Shown here piece after piece: positions 8,484 to 17,700 of a DNA stretch of 64,000 bases. The notes under the pieces were generated by a model. It ran no database searches and was not told where the DNA came from. It saw only the letters and a program-made list of their open reading frames with translations. A program made the translations under genes and the position numbers. Each line of letters begins with the position of its first letter. The stretch's first letter is position 1. The stretch covers positions 1 to 64,000 of the forward strand of contig DATIFQ010000036.1 in NCBI GenBank assembly GCA_035455185.1, written 5' to 3'. This DNA comes from JAEHDI01 sp035455185 (GTDB lineage Bacteria > Acidobacteriota > Terriglobia > Bryobacterales > Bryobacteraceae).

Positions 8484-9023
8484 CTAGCCCAATTCTTCGT
8501 AGGTGACGGACTCGTTGGTATAGATGCAGATCTGGCCGGCGATCGCCATGGCCTTCTCCGCGAGGGCCCGCGCACTCAACTCGCTGTTCTCCATCAACGC
8601 CATGGCCGCGGCCTTGGCAAATCCCCCGCCGGAGCCAATGGCGGCGACAGTCTCATCCGGTTCGATGACGTCGCCGCTGCCGCTGAGGATGTACGTATTG
8701 TCCTTGTCGGCTACCACGAGCAGCGCTTCGAGGTGTCGCAGGGCGCGGTCGGTGCGCCAGTCCTTGGCGAGCTCCACGACGCTGCGGGCGAGGTTGCCGC
8801 TATGCTGCTCGAGTTTGGACTCGAAGCGGGAAAACAGCGCAAAGGCGTCGGCGGTGGAGCCGGCGAAACCGGCCAGAATCTTGTCGTTGTACAGCCGCCG
8901 AAGCTTGCGGGCGGTTGCTTTGAGCACTTCCTGACCGAACGTCACCTGGCCGTCGGCGGCCATGACGACCTTGCCGTCCCGGCGCACACAGAGGACGGTG
9001 GTGGATCGAACTCGCTGGCTCAT
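8484..9023 (-). CDS. hslV: ATP-dependent protease peptidase subunit HslV
   Basis: 179 residues. It is the proteasome-beta-like threonine peptidase that forms HslUV (ClpQY). Alignment by eye with the Escherichia coli enzyme (TTIVSVRR) places the catalytic N-terminal Thr at T8 of RSTTVLCVRRDG, so a seven-residue propeptide must be removed. Family blocks RRLYNDKILAGFAG, ELAKDWRTDR and IAGQICIYTNE are all present. AGGAG lies ten bases before the ATG. It is followed at once by hslU; no heat-shock element was recognised upstream, and it is probably transcribed from nadB. Confidence 0.97.
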   Translation of the reverse strand: MSQRVRSTTVLCVRRDGKVVMAADGQVTFGQEVLKATARKLRRLYNDKILAGFAGSTADAFALFSRFESKLEQHSGNLARSVVELAKDWRTDRALRHLEALLVVADKDNTYILSGSGDVIEPDETVAAIGSGGGFAKAAAMALMENSELSARALAEKAMAIAGQICIYTNESVTYEELG

Positions 9024-9036
9024 GTAAAGGAGACTC

Positions 9037-10335
9037 CTATTTTACCGCAGCACTCGCGACCGGCCGGACGTGCCGGCGCCACATCACAGCGAACAAGCGG
9101 AACGCCTCGGCATGTCTCTTTCCGAAGAGGTACCGAAGCATCCCGAAACCGAACCAAAGCAGATAGACGACCGTCACCCACCAGTGAATGTGCGTGGCGA
9201 TGTATCCCAACACCGTCGGACCCGGCGCCACTGGCGAAAAGACGAACTGGATAAACCAGAGTGAAAACAGCGTCGACGCCTCCCACCAGGTGAGCCTCAT
9301 ATTGACCAGAAACAGCATGCCGACCAGAGACTGTCCGATGGTCATCAGGAGTTCCAGCTTCTGCTGATCGTCGAACGGAATGGTGGAAGCCGTTCCGCGG
9401 CTGATGGAGTAGACGATCGGAAGCATGGCAGCCAGCAAGGTCCACTGGTTGATGTTGCTCGAAACCATGTTCATCAGAGCCATCGGCGCGCGGTGGACGG
9501 TTCGTGCCCAATAGAAGGCGGACACCTTCTCGGGGAACTCCGAGACGAGCGGCGCCACCCACTGGACGAACACAAACGGAGACACTCCGATTGCGACAGA
9601 AATGGTCAGCAGGCTGCCGGCGAAAGGCTCCGCGGCATAGTAGATCATCAAACCGCCGGCCACGAAGAAGCCGATAATCAGCGTGTTACGAATGCTCCGC
9701 TGCGACTTCACGATGGTTCGGGGGATCACCTCGAGCTCGTCGACCCCTTCGGCTTCCTGGGGAGGCATCTTGCGGAGCACGGCGAGGTATGCGACATACA
9801 TCAGGATGAGAACTCCGGCATCGATCAGTCCGAGAGAACCCTTCAGCCAGACAAAAAAGACGTAAACCAGCGGCACGAGGAGGCCCAACACCTCGACACA
9901 ATGCTCGTCCTCGAGGACGATCTGCCGCATAGGCTTACGGTACCGGCGGCGGTAGAACAGGGCGGCTACAAAGTAGATCATGGGCCAGCCCAGGCCGGTG
10001 AGAAGGCGCAGGGCGCCCGTCAGGTTCGCCAATAAGTAGGGAACCTGCTGGCGCCATGCGTAGACGAACTCCACGGCGAATTCTGGGAGGGTCTGGAGCC
10101 AAGCCAGGATCGCGAGCGCAAAGCCCTGAGCGACAAAGAACTGGGCTGATTCGGCAGCCCAGGCGATGAGCATCGCCGCCACAAGAATCGCGGGCGTGGC
10201 CCATAACGCCGTGGTTGGGCCGAATTCCTTCATGGGGATTGCCGCGAAAAGAAAGATGAAACCGAACATCGTTACCGGGGCGGCAGGACGTTGATAGCCG
10301 GGTCCCGACGCCGGTTTAGAAGAAAGTGGGTTCAT
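9037..10335 (-). CDS. NCX-like sodium/calcium exchanger family membrane protein
   Basis: 432 residues with about eleven hydrophobic segments. Two internal repeats carry the exchanger signature in modified form: LQTLPEFAVEFVYAW at about 80-95 and PLVSEFPEKVSAFYWAR in the second half. The acidic residue in a PE pair in the middle of each alpha repeat is what binds the cation in Na+/Ca2+ exchangers. The usual GTS/SLPE of the first repeat is replaced by TLPE, so ion choice is uncertain. It overlaps the nadB 3' end by 20 bases and lies 13 bases before hslV, so it is an internal operon gene. Confidence 0.75.
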   Translation of the reverse strand: MNPLSSKPASGPGYQRPAAPVTMFGFIFLFAAIPMKEFGPTTALWATPAILVAAMLIAWAAESAQFFVAQGFALAILAWLQTLPEFAVEFVYAWRQQVPYLLANLTGALRLLTGLGWPMIYFVAALFYRRRYRKPMRQIVLEDEHCVEVLGLLVPLVYVFFVWLKGSLGLIDAGVLILMYVAYLAVLRKMPPQEAEGVDELEVIPRTIVKSQRSIRNTLIIGFFVAGGLMIYYAAEPFAGSLLTISVAIGVSPFVFVQWVAPLVSEFPEKVSAFYWARTVHRAPMALMNMVSSNINQWTLLAAMLPIVYSISRGTASTIPFDDQQKLELLMTIGQSLVGMLFLVNMRLTWWEASTLFSLWFIQFVFSPVAPGPTVLGYIATHIHWWVTVVYLLWFGFGMLRYLFGKRHAEAFRLFAVMWRRHVRPVASAAVK

Positions 10336-11845
10336 TCGTCTTGGTGATTAGCGAGTGCTTCCGAAATTCGGGTCTTCTTTCAGGATAGTCGATTCGGTAG
10401 TGGGCCCCGCGACTCTCCTGGCGCGCAAGGGCACAGCGGGCGATGAGAGAGAGCACCTGATGCAGGCTGCGCAGTTCGAACAATGCGCGACTGGGCTGGG
10501 GGCAGCGCACCTGCGCCATGTGAACGAGCCGCTCACGTGTTTCGGCAAGACCCTCGCCGGAGCGCAGGATTCCGCAACGATCCCAGGCAAGCCGCCTGAG
10601 GTTCTCCTCGGATGTCTCGGGAAAGACGCACTCCGGAAGCGGAGCTGACCCGGAGGCGGAAAAACCGGCCCACTCCCGCATCATGGCGCCGGCCCGGGCG
10701 CCGAACACGACGCCCTCGAGCAGGGAATTGCTTGCGAGGCGGTTCGCGCCGTGCACGCCGGTGCAGGCGACCTCGCCCGCAGCGAATAACCGGGGAAGGT
10801 TGGTCCTGCCATACAGGTCGGTGCGCACGCCTCCCATCGCGTAGTGGGCCGCCGGGTGCACAGGAGCGGGATCCTTCGTTAGGTCCACTCCATGCTGGAG
10901 ACAGGTCTCATAGATGCGCGGGAAGCGTTTCCGGGTGAAATCGGCCGGCAGGTGAGTGAGATCGAGGAACACGTGCCGCTCCCCGGTGCGCTGAATTTCC
11001 GCCACGATGGAGCGGGCCACCACGTCGCGGGGAGCAAGATCCTTCAGCGGATGGCAGCACTCCATAAAAAACTCGCCGGCAGCGTTACGAAGCCGCGCGC
11101 CCTCGCCGCGAAGAGCCTCCGACAACAGGAAGCGGGGGGCTCCTTCGACGTGCAGGGCGGTGGGGTGGAATTGCACAAACTCGATATCACTGATGGCTGC
11201 CCCCGCCCGGTAGGCGGTGGCCACCCCGTCGCCGGTAGCAACGTCAGGGTTGGTCGTCTCGGTGTACACACGGCCGAGACCGCCGGTGGCCAGCAGGACA
11301 GCGTGGGCGCGGAGAGGCACCGAACGCCGCGTGGAGGAATCACAGGCTACGACTCCGACCGTCTCACCATCGGCGACCAGGAGGTCGGTGACGGCCATAT
11401 AGCTGTGAAATTGTACGTTTTTCAGAGAGGCGGCCTTGTGGTAGAGAGTGCGGGAGATCTCCCTCCCGGTTGAATCGCCGTGGGCGTGCAGGATCCGGTT
11501 TCTACTGTGCGCGCCCTCGCGGCTGAAGGCGAGTTTCAGGCCTTCACGGTCGAACTCGGCGCCCCAATCGATGAGTTGCTGGATCGCGGCGGGACCTTCC
11601 TCGACGAGCACCCGCACGGCTTCAGGGTCACAAAGGCCGTCGCCAGCGGCAATCGTATCTTGTTCATGCAGTTGGACTTCGTCGTCATCACTGAGGGCGA
11701 CAGCGATTCCGCCTTGGGCGTACTCCGATGAGGATTCGCGCAAACTATCCTTTGCGACCACGAGTACGCTGCCAGCCTCGGCAAGTTCTATCGCAGCCCG
11801 AAGTCCGGCGACACCCGCGCCGACGACCAGAAAATCGGGGGTCAT
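10316..11845 (-). CDS. nadB: L-aspartate oxidase
   Basis: 509 residues. It oxidises L-aspartate to iminoaspartate with FAD, the first step of de novo NAD synthesis; the product is normally used by NadA, which is not in this window. The FAD-binding GAGVAG is at 9-14 and the SSSEYAQGGIAVA loop follows. Active-site blocks FSREGAHSRNRILHAHGDSTG, HPTALHVEG, PRDVVARSI and HPAAHYAMGGV are present, with the closing EVACTGVHGANRLASNSLLE. It is the first gene of a six-gene leftward operon and is divergent from aroB across 43 bases. Confidence 0.97.
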   Translation of the reverse strand: MTPDFLVVGAGVAGLRAAIELAEAGSVLVVAKDSLRESSSEYAQGGIAVALSDDDEVQLHEQDTIAAGDGLCDPEAVRVLVEEGPAAIQQLIDWGAEFDREGLKLAFSREGAHSRNRILHAHGDSTGREISRTLYHKAASLKNVQFHSYMAVTDLLVADGETVGVVACDSSTRRSVPLRAHAVLLATGGLGRVYTETTNPDVATGDGVATAYRAGAAISDIEFVQFHPTALHVEGAPRFLLSEALRGEGARLRNAAGEFFMECCHPLKDLAPRDVVARSIVAEIQRTGERHVFLDLTHLPADFTRKRFPRIYETCLQHGVDLTKDPAPVHPAAHYAMGGVRTDLYGRTNLPRLFAAGEVACTGVHGANRLASNSLLEGVVFGARAGAMMREWAGFSASGSAPLPECVFPETSEENLRRLAWDRCGILRSGEGLAETRERLVHMAQVRCPQPSRALFELRSLHQVLSLIARCALARQESRGAHYRIDYPERRPEFRKHSLITKTNEPTFF

Positions 11846-11888
11846 CTACACTGCGATTCTAGCATCCCGCACATGGTACAACCGTTTT

Positions 11889-12962
11889 ATGCCCACGTAT
11901 TCAGTCACGACGCCGCAACGAACGTACAGCGCGGTGGTCGAGCGGGGCTTGCTACCACGGGCAGGTTCTTACGTGCCGTCGAAGACCGGAAAACTGTTTA
12001 TTGTGACGACGGCGGACGTGTGGGAGCGGCACGGTCCGGTACTGGCCTCCGGGCTGGAGGGACGCGCGCACGAGGTACTGTTCTTCCCCGGAGGGGAGGA
12101 GCGGAAACGGCTGGCGGAAGTGGAGATGCTGGCCGAGGAGATGGTGCGGCTGGGGGGAGACAGAAGCAGCCTCGTCATCGCGTTTGGCGGCGGCATCGTC
12201 AACGATTTGGGAGGTTTCCTGGCCGCCATCTTCATGCGGGGGATCCCGGTTCTGCAAATTCCGACGACGCTGCTGTCGCAGGTTGACGCGGGAGTTGGAG
12301 GCAAGACGGGCGTCAACCTCGTGACCGGCAAGAATCTCGTGGGCTCGTTCCACCAACCGCTGGCCGCGCTAATCGATCCCGACGTTCTCGCCACGCTGCC
12401 GGAGCGCGAGTACCGGGCGGGGCTGTACGAAGTAATCAAGTGCGGGATCATTCGCAGCGCGGATCTGTTCACCATCCTGGCAGAACGGCATGCGGACGTG
12501 CTGTCACGCGATCCGGACGTAGTCGAAGAGATCATTAGCGAGTCGGTGCGAATCAAGGCGGAAGTAGTCTCCTCGGACGAACGGGAGGGCGGCTTGCGGC
12601 GGATCCTGAACTTTGGCCACACGTTCGGCCACGCGCTCGAAGCGGAGACCGGCTACGCCCGGTTCCTGCATGGCGAGGCGGTAGCATTCGGTATGCGAGC
12701 GGCGGTCCGGCTGGCTGAGATGAGGGGCACTCTGACAGCTCGAGAGGGCGCGAAAATGGCCGACACGATCTCACTTTACGGACCGATTCCACCGGTTGAC
12801 GGGATTTCGGCAAAGAACCTAGTGGCGCGAATGGCCGCCGACAAGAAGACACTGCAAGGCCGGGTTCACTTCGTGCTGCCCGTCCGGATCGGCGAGGTGG
12901 AAGTAGTGAGCGAGATCGACGAAGATGACGTTCTCGCGGCTGCCCGAGCCACTCTGGCATGA
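11889..12962 (+). CDS. aroB: 3-dehydroquinate synthase
   Basis: 357 residues. It converts DAHP to 3-dehydroquinate in the shikimate pathway, using NAD and a divalent metal. I chose the ATG at 11889 (MPTYSVTTPQ); the frame is open far upstream but that part runs antisense through nadB. The NAD site GGGIVNDLGGF, the TTLLSQVDAGVGGKTGVN block, the metal ligands in LYEVIKCGII and the HTFGHALE histidines are all present. The stop overlaps the next start as ATGA. TACAAC at 11877-11882 lies six bases before the ATG, a possible leaderless arrangement. Confidence 0.96.
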   Translation: MPTYSVTTPQRTYSAVVERGLLPRAGSYVPSKTGKLFIVTTADVWERHGPVLASGLEGRAHEVLFFPGGEERKRLAEVEMLAEEMVRLGGDRSSLVIAFGGGIVNDLGGFLAAIFMRGIPVLQIPTTLLSQVDAGVGGKTGVNLVTGKNLVGSFHQPLAALIDPDVLATLPEREYRAGLYEVIKCGIIRSADLFTILAERHADVLSRDPDVVEEIISESVRIKAEVVSSDEREGGLRRILNFGHTFGHALEAETGYARFLHGEAVAFGMRAAVRLAEMRGTLTAREGAKMADTISLYGPIPPVDGISAKNLVARMAADKKTLQGRVHFVLPVRIGEVEVVSEIDEDDVLAAARATLA

Positions 12963-13717
12963 GCAGGGCCAAACAGACAGAGAGCGGCACCAAACCGCCC
13001 GGGGCGCGGACGGAGGCCGAGGCGTCGCGGTGGGTCCAGTCGATGTTCGGCCGGGTAGCTCACCGGTACGACCTGCTCAACCACCTGCTTTCCTTCAATG
13101 TGGACCGCTACTGGAGGCGCAGGACCGTCCAGCGGGTGCGTGACGTTTTGCGCCAGCCCGGGGCCCGGGTGATGGACATGTGTTGTGGCACGGGGGACCT
13201 GCTGCTGGCGTTGGAACACGAGCGAGGCGGGCCCGTGTGGGGCAGCGACTTCTGCCATCCGATGCTGGTGGTGGCGAGGCGCAAGTTCGCCGAAAGGCGA
13301 TCCGCTTCGACCGTTTTCGAGGCCGACGCCCTCCAGTTGCCTCTTCCGGACCGGTCGATCGACTTGATCACAGTGGCGTTCGGCTTCCGGAACGTCGCCA
13401 ACTACCGCGACGGGCTGCAGGAAATGCTGAGGGTCCTGCGCCCGGGCGGCGTTGCGGCCATTCTCGAGTTTTCGCAGCCGCCGAACCGATTGTTCGCGGC
13501 ATTCTACGACTTCTATTCGAAGAGAGTGCTGCCGCGCGTAGGAGGATTCATCTCGGGCGCAGGGGACGCCTACCGTTACCTTCCGGAATCCGTACGAAGA
13601 TTCCCGGGCGCCGAGGAACTCGCGGACGAGATGCGCCGAGCCGGTTTCCGGGAGGCGACCTTCAAGCGTATGACGGGCGGCATCGTAGCGCTGCACATCG
13701 GGGTGGCGGGGGGCTAG
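12959..13717 (+). CDS. menG: Demethylmenaquinone methyltransferase (UbiE/MenG)
   Basis: 252 residues, class I SAM methyltransferase. The family signature blocks are present: FGRVAHRYDLLNHLLSF, SAM motif I VMDMCCGTGDLLL, ITVAFGFRNVANYRDGLQEMLRVLRPGG and EFSQPPN. It adds the last methyl group in menaquinone (or ubiquinone) synthesis; acidobacteria generally use menaquinone, hence the symbol, which is inference. It starts inside the aroB stop, so aroB and menG form an operon linking chorismate supply to quinone synthesis. Its stop codon shares CTAG with the convergent DUF2103 gene. Confidence 0.93.
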   Translation: MSRAKQTESGTKPPGARTEAEASRWVQSMFGRVAHRYDLLNHLLSFNVDRYWRRRTVQRVRDVLRQPGARVMDMCCGTGDLLLALEHERGGPVWGSDFCHPMLVVARRKFAERRSASTVFEADALQLPLPDRSIDLITVAFGFRNVANYRDGLQEMLRVLRPGGVAAILEFSQPPNRLFAAFYDFYSKRVLPRVGGFISGAGDAYRYLPESVRRFPGAEELADEMRRAGFREATFKRMTGGIVALHIGVAGG

Positions 13718-14007
13718 TCCGTCGCCTGGTCGAAGGCGCGTTCGAGGTCTTCGCGGGGGAGTGAGGTGCTGACGAAAAGCTCCTGGCGGGCGCCAGCGCT
13801 CAAGGCGATCGCTTTCCAGCCGTTGGCGGTGGGGACGGTGACGCGGACCTTCACTTTTCCGCGGGCGTCGCGAACGGGGCGGATGACGCCGGGGATCACG
13901 GAACGAACCTCGGGGTTCTGGGCCAGCAAGCGCTCGAGAAGCTCACGCACACCGTCGATGATGCTGTGCTCGACTTTCAGCTTGCCCTGCGCCGCGCGGA
14001 GTCTCAT
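13714..14007 (-). CDS. DUF2103-like small protein
   Basis: 97 residues without signal or membrane segment. The pattern EHSIIDGVRELLERL, then VRSVIPGVIRPV, then KVRVTVPTANGWKAIA and ELFVSTSL resembles the DUF2103 family, annotated as predicted metal-binding proteins with no proven function. It lies 58 bases downstream of pcm on the same strand, so it may be the last gene of the envelope operon. The stop overlaps the menG stop by four bases (CTAG, convergent). Family assignment is by eye. Confidence 0.65.
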   Translation of the reverse strand: MRLRAAQGKLKVEHSIIDGVRELLERLLAQNPEVRSVIPGVIRPVRDARGKVKVRVTVPTANGWKAIALSAGARQELFVSTSLPREDLERAFDQATD

Positions 14008-14065
14008 CTGTTACCAGTTTCGCACCGGAGGGGCCGGGAACCAAACAAGAGACGACGCACGCGGT

Positions 14066-14728
14066 CTACCTCCAGCCGGCCGCGCCCCGCAGGGGAACGA
14101 AGCGGCAGAACGAAGCTACGACGGTCGAAACCTGGCCGCCGGACTTGGTGACCACCCGCAACTCCTGGTCCCAGAGCGAACCGACGGGAATGACAAGTGT
14201 TCCGGGATCGTCGAGTTGGTCGAGGAGTTCGGACGGCACATCCGGCGCGGCGGCGGCGACGGAAATCGCGTCGTAGGGGGCGTGCTGTGGGTATCCGGCG
14301 GAGCCGTCACCGCAAACGACCACGATGTTCCCGGCCCGGCCCGTGGTTTCCAGATTGGAACGGGCCGTGTCGGCGAGCGCCGGGATGATCTCGATCGCGT
14401 ACACGGTGGCGGCAAGGGCGCCCAGTACGGCGGCATGGTACCCCGAGCCGGCGCCAACGTCGAGGACCGTTTCCGTTCCCCGGAGCTCGAGACACTGAGC
14501 CATGAGCGCTGTCATGTAAGGCTGCGAGATCGTCTGGCCGTGGCCGATTGAGACCGGCTCGTCGCGATAGCTGAGATAGCGCGATTCGTCGGGCAGAAAC
14601 AGCTCCCTCGGGATCTCGAGCATCGCCTGGAGCACGCGGGGATCGCGGATGCCGCGGCTTTTCAGTTGCCGCTCCACCATGTCCTTCCGCTGGGCGGCCC
14701 AGTACGAAGCTACCAGTTGCTGGTTCAC
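14066..14728 (-). CDS. pcm: Protein-L-isoaspartate O-methyltransferase
   Basis: 220 residues from the GTG at 14728, which overlaps the tamB stop (GTGA); the frame continues upstream but only as an out-of-frame shadow of tamB. It methylates L-isoaspartyl residues to start repair of aged proteins. Family blocks seen: RGIRDPRVLQAMLEIPRELF, the active-site loop IGHGQTISQPYM and SAM motif VLDVGAGSGYHAAVL. It is translationally coupled to tamB, an unusual partner. No signal peptide is seen, so it is probably cytoplasmic. Confidence 0.93.
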   Translation of the reverse strand: MNQQLVASYWAAQRKDMVERQLKSRGIRDPRVLQAMLEIPRELFLPDESRYLSYRDEPVSIGHGQTISQPYMTALMAQCLELRGTETVLDVGAGSGYHAAVLGALAATVYAIEIIPALADTARSNLETTGRAGNIVVVCGDGSAGYPQHAPYDAISVAAAAPDVPSELLDQLDDPGTLVIPVGSLWDQELRVVTKSGGQVSTVVASFCRFVPLRGAAGWR

Positions 14729-17700
14729 TTGAACTGTTTTCTGTACAGGAAGTCGATACCGAACAGGCCGTTCGCATCGCGGACGGCAAGCACGGACCAC
14801 TGCCGGTTGACGTTCCACTCCACGCGCACGATCTGCTCCTGCGTCTGGGTCAGGTTGGTGATGTAGGTGAAGGTGATGTCTTTGGATACCTGCTGTTCAA
14901 GCGTGAGTCTTGCTTCCGGGTTGTTCTCGATTCCGGTGAGTTTAGGATCGATCTTGATACGGCTGACACCGAAGAAGCGCTGGAGGCGGCCGGCCACAGG
15001 GGCGGCCAGCGCCTGGCCGACGAGGGTAGCAGCGCCGAATTGTTGCCAGGACTGATCCTGCTCGGACTGCCGCGCGGCAAGGGTCGGGCTGCCCGCCGGA
15101 GCGCGGCCCACCGCCAAAAGGGCGATGATCTCACTCGGCTGCAGGGGCGGGTCCGAGCGGTAGGAAACAGTGAGTTTGTTCGGGGGGCCGGAGAAAGTCA
15201 CGGTCACGTCGATGCCGCGAACCCTGGTTTCGAGGTCGAGGTTCAGCAGAGGCTCGAGCCGGGCGGGATTCAGGAATGAGATGCTCCCGCGGTTGATGTT
15301 GTAACGATTCCCGAGGAAATTGATCTCGCCTTGCGTCACCGAGATCTGACCGAGGACGACCGGCTTGTATGGGGTGCCGCGCAAACGGAGGTCCGCTTCG
15401 GCCTGGACGTCGCGCGTCAGCGTCGTTTCAAAGCGGGCATCCGGAGCGGTCTGAGCGCGCACATCGAACTGCATGTTGCGCACGAGCTCATTCTGCGTTG
15501 CCGGGGTCACCATGGGTTTCGAACTGCTAGTAAGGAGGCTGGCGAAATCGGACCGCGGTGTGACGCCCAAGCGCAGAATGGTGACGTCGCCCGACAGCAG
15601 GCTTCGCCGGGAGGTACCGGCGAGATTCAGCGTGGCGTTCATGTAGGTGCTGAATCCTTCCGGATACCGCACGCGAACCTTTTCCGCGGTCGCCTGGAGC
15701 CGAACGCTCATTTCCCCCACGAAGCCGACGAATCCCTCAAGAGTCAGTTTGCCGCCGCCTGTCTCGGCAGTCACTTTCTCGATGGTTGCCCGGTCCCGGA
15801 AGAGGAAGATTACACCCCTGGCTTTGTCGATTCCATTAGGAATGCCACTGAGGTAGAACGACGCGTCCTTCAACTCGAGCCGGCCGTAAATTTCGGGTTT
15901 GGCAACCGGCCCCCGGATGGATGCGTCGAGGGTGGAGACTCCCGAGGCGGTGAGATTCCGCTCAAAGTTGTGCAGGATCCCCAGGTTGACGGAGCCCCGG
16001 AACCGCAACTGCAGGGCGTTGTTCTTGGATTTAAGGGATACGGAGCCGGTGGCTTCGAGATCCGTGTCCGTTCCCGTGAACCGCGCGCGGTCGATGCGCA
16101 GAGTCCCCCGGTCGAGCGTGAGGACTGTGGCACCGTCGTTTCGCAGGGCGAACAGTTCAGTGTTTGCGCCACGGCCCGATGGCATGATTTCGATCGAGGA
16201 AAGCTCCGCGCGCCCATTCCAGGTGCCGGCGTCCATCAGAGCGCCCGAGAACGTCAAGGTTCCCTGCGCGTGCGCTTCAAACGGCAGTTCGCGGCCGTTC
16301 GCTTCCGGTCTCCACCATGGCCGCAGCGCGGAGAGAGAGAGACCGGTGAACCGGAGCTCACCCTTTCCGGGATATCCGCCTTCGAGCCGGAAGGAACTCT
16401 TTCCGTTCACCGAAGCGCCAGCGACCTGACCGTCGATTGCGACGGACAAGTCACGCCCGGACGCCGTCGATGCGGTCGCAGTGACTTTTCCGGCCGGGTT
16501 TCCCGCCAGCATGAGGTCGGAGAGAGTGAAGGCGCCGTCGAGCACCCTGAGTTTCGGCTGGGCCGCCTCAATGTCCACCTCGCCGCGGAGCCGCACGCCG
16601 ATTCGTCCCTCCAGATCCTCGGGGACTCGCGCCAGGTTGCGAACCAGAGCGAGGGCGATATCGCTTCCATTGACCTCAAACCGGGCAGACCCGCTCCGCC
16701 AGTCATCCGGGCGGTGCGTAAACGCTCCCTTGCCGTGAAGAGCCGTTTTGCCGGACTCGATCCGCGCGGACGGAATGTCGAGGGTCCCCCCGGCGTACCG
16801 CACTTCGGCGAGCGCCCGGTCGAAGCGCTGACCCTGGATCGAGAGAGGCGCGGCGACGATGGATGCGGTCATTTCCGGGGACTGGTATGTGCCGGCGAGC
16901 CGGACATCAGCGGAAAGCGTCGCTTCGGCCGGCAGCTTACGCCCGGCCATCTGGAGCAACTGCGATAGCTGGACGCCTTTCGCGGTCAATGACCCGCTGA
17001 GCGCCCCGGCGGGGTCGGGCCTCCAGCCCTTCAGGGCCAGCATGCCATCGCCCCGCGCGGCAGCGCCATTCTGCGCGACATTCAGGGAACTCACGCGGAA
17101 TTCGCGGGAGGATACCGCGAGTTCCGACTCCAACCGGTCGAAACGCAGGCCATCCCATTCGAACTTCGACAGAGAGACCCGGCCAGCGATTTCCGGCTCA
17201 TCAAACCGGCCGCTAACGGTTCCGCGGAAGGAAGCTCTGCCCCCGGCCGTCAGGACAGGAAGAGTCGGGGCAGGAGGCGTCCACCCGAACGCCGCCAGCA
17301 CCGGCAAAAAGTCGTTGAGGTCGGCGGAGTCCAGGCCGACGTTGAGGTTTCGCCCGATTGTGCCGTCGAACTCGACGCGGGAAGACGGCGTCGTCAGGTA
17401 GGATCGGCCCAACTCCAGCGTTCCGCCACGCTGATCGTAGGCAGCATGGACAGAGCCTTCAACCGGCAGCGCGCCCGTCTGGGCCGTAACGGCAACGTCA
17501 CCCCCAGCGCGCACTCGTTGGAGGCGCTGTCCCGTGAGGGTTCCCTCCAAGTGAACCGGGCCCGACAGCAAGCCGCTCCAGGCACCGGCGTCGAGCCCGC
17601 TGGCTTGTCCGAGTTCCTGAAGGGAAATATCTTTGACGTTCCCCTCCACGCGGAGGCGGGCCCCGTCCTCAAGGCGGGCTGAACCCAGAAAGCTTCCGTG

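Noticed and set aside
11448..11888. 147-codon N-terminal extension of AroB
   Set aside because: It is antisense to nadB and has no family similarity; MPTYSVTTPQ at 11889 is the usual kind of AroB start.
15331..16968. A 545-codon open frame on the plus strand antisense to tamB
   Set aside because: It has no recognisable domain, its composition is that of a complement of a GC-rich gene, and tamB on the other strand is convincing.
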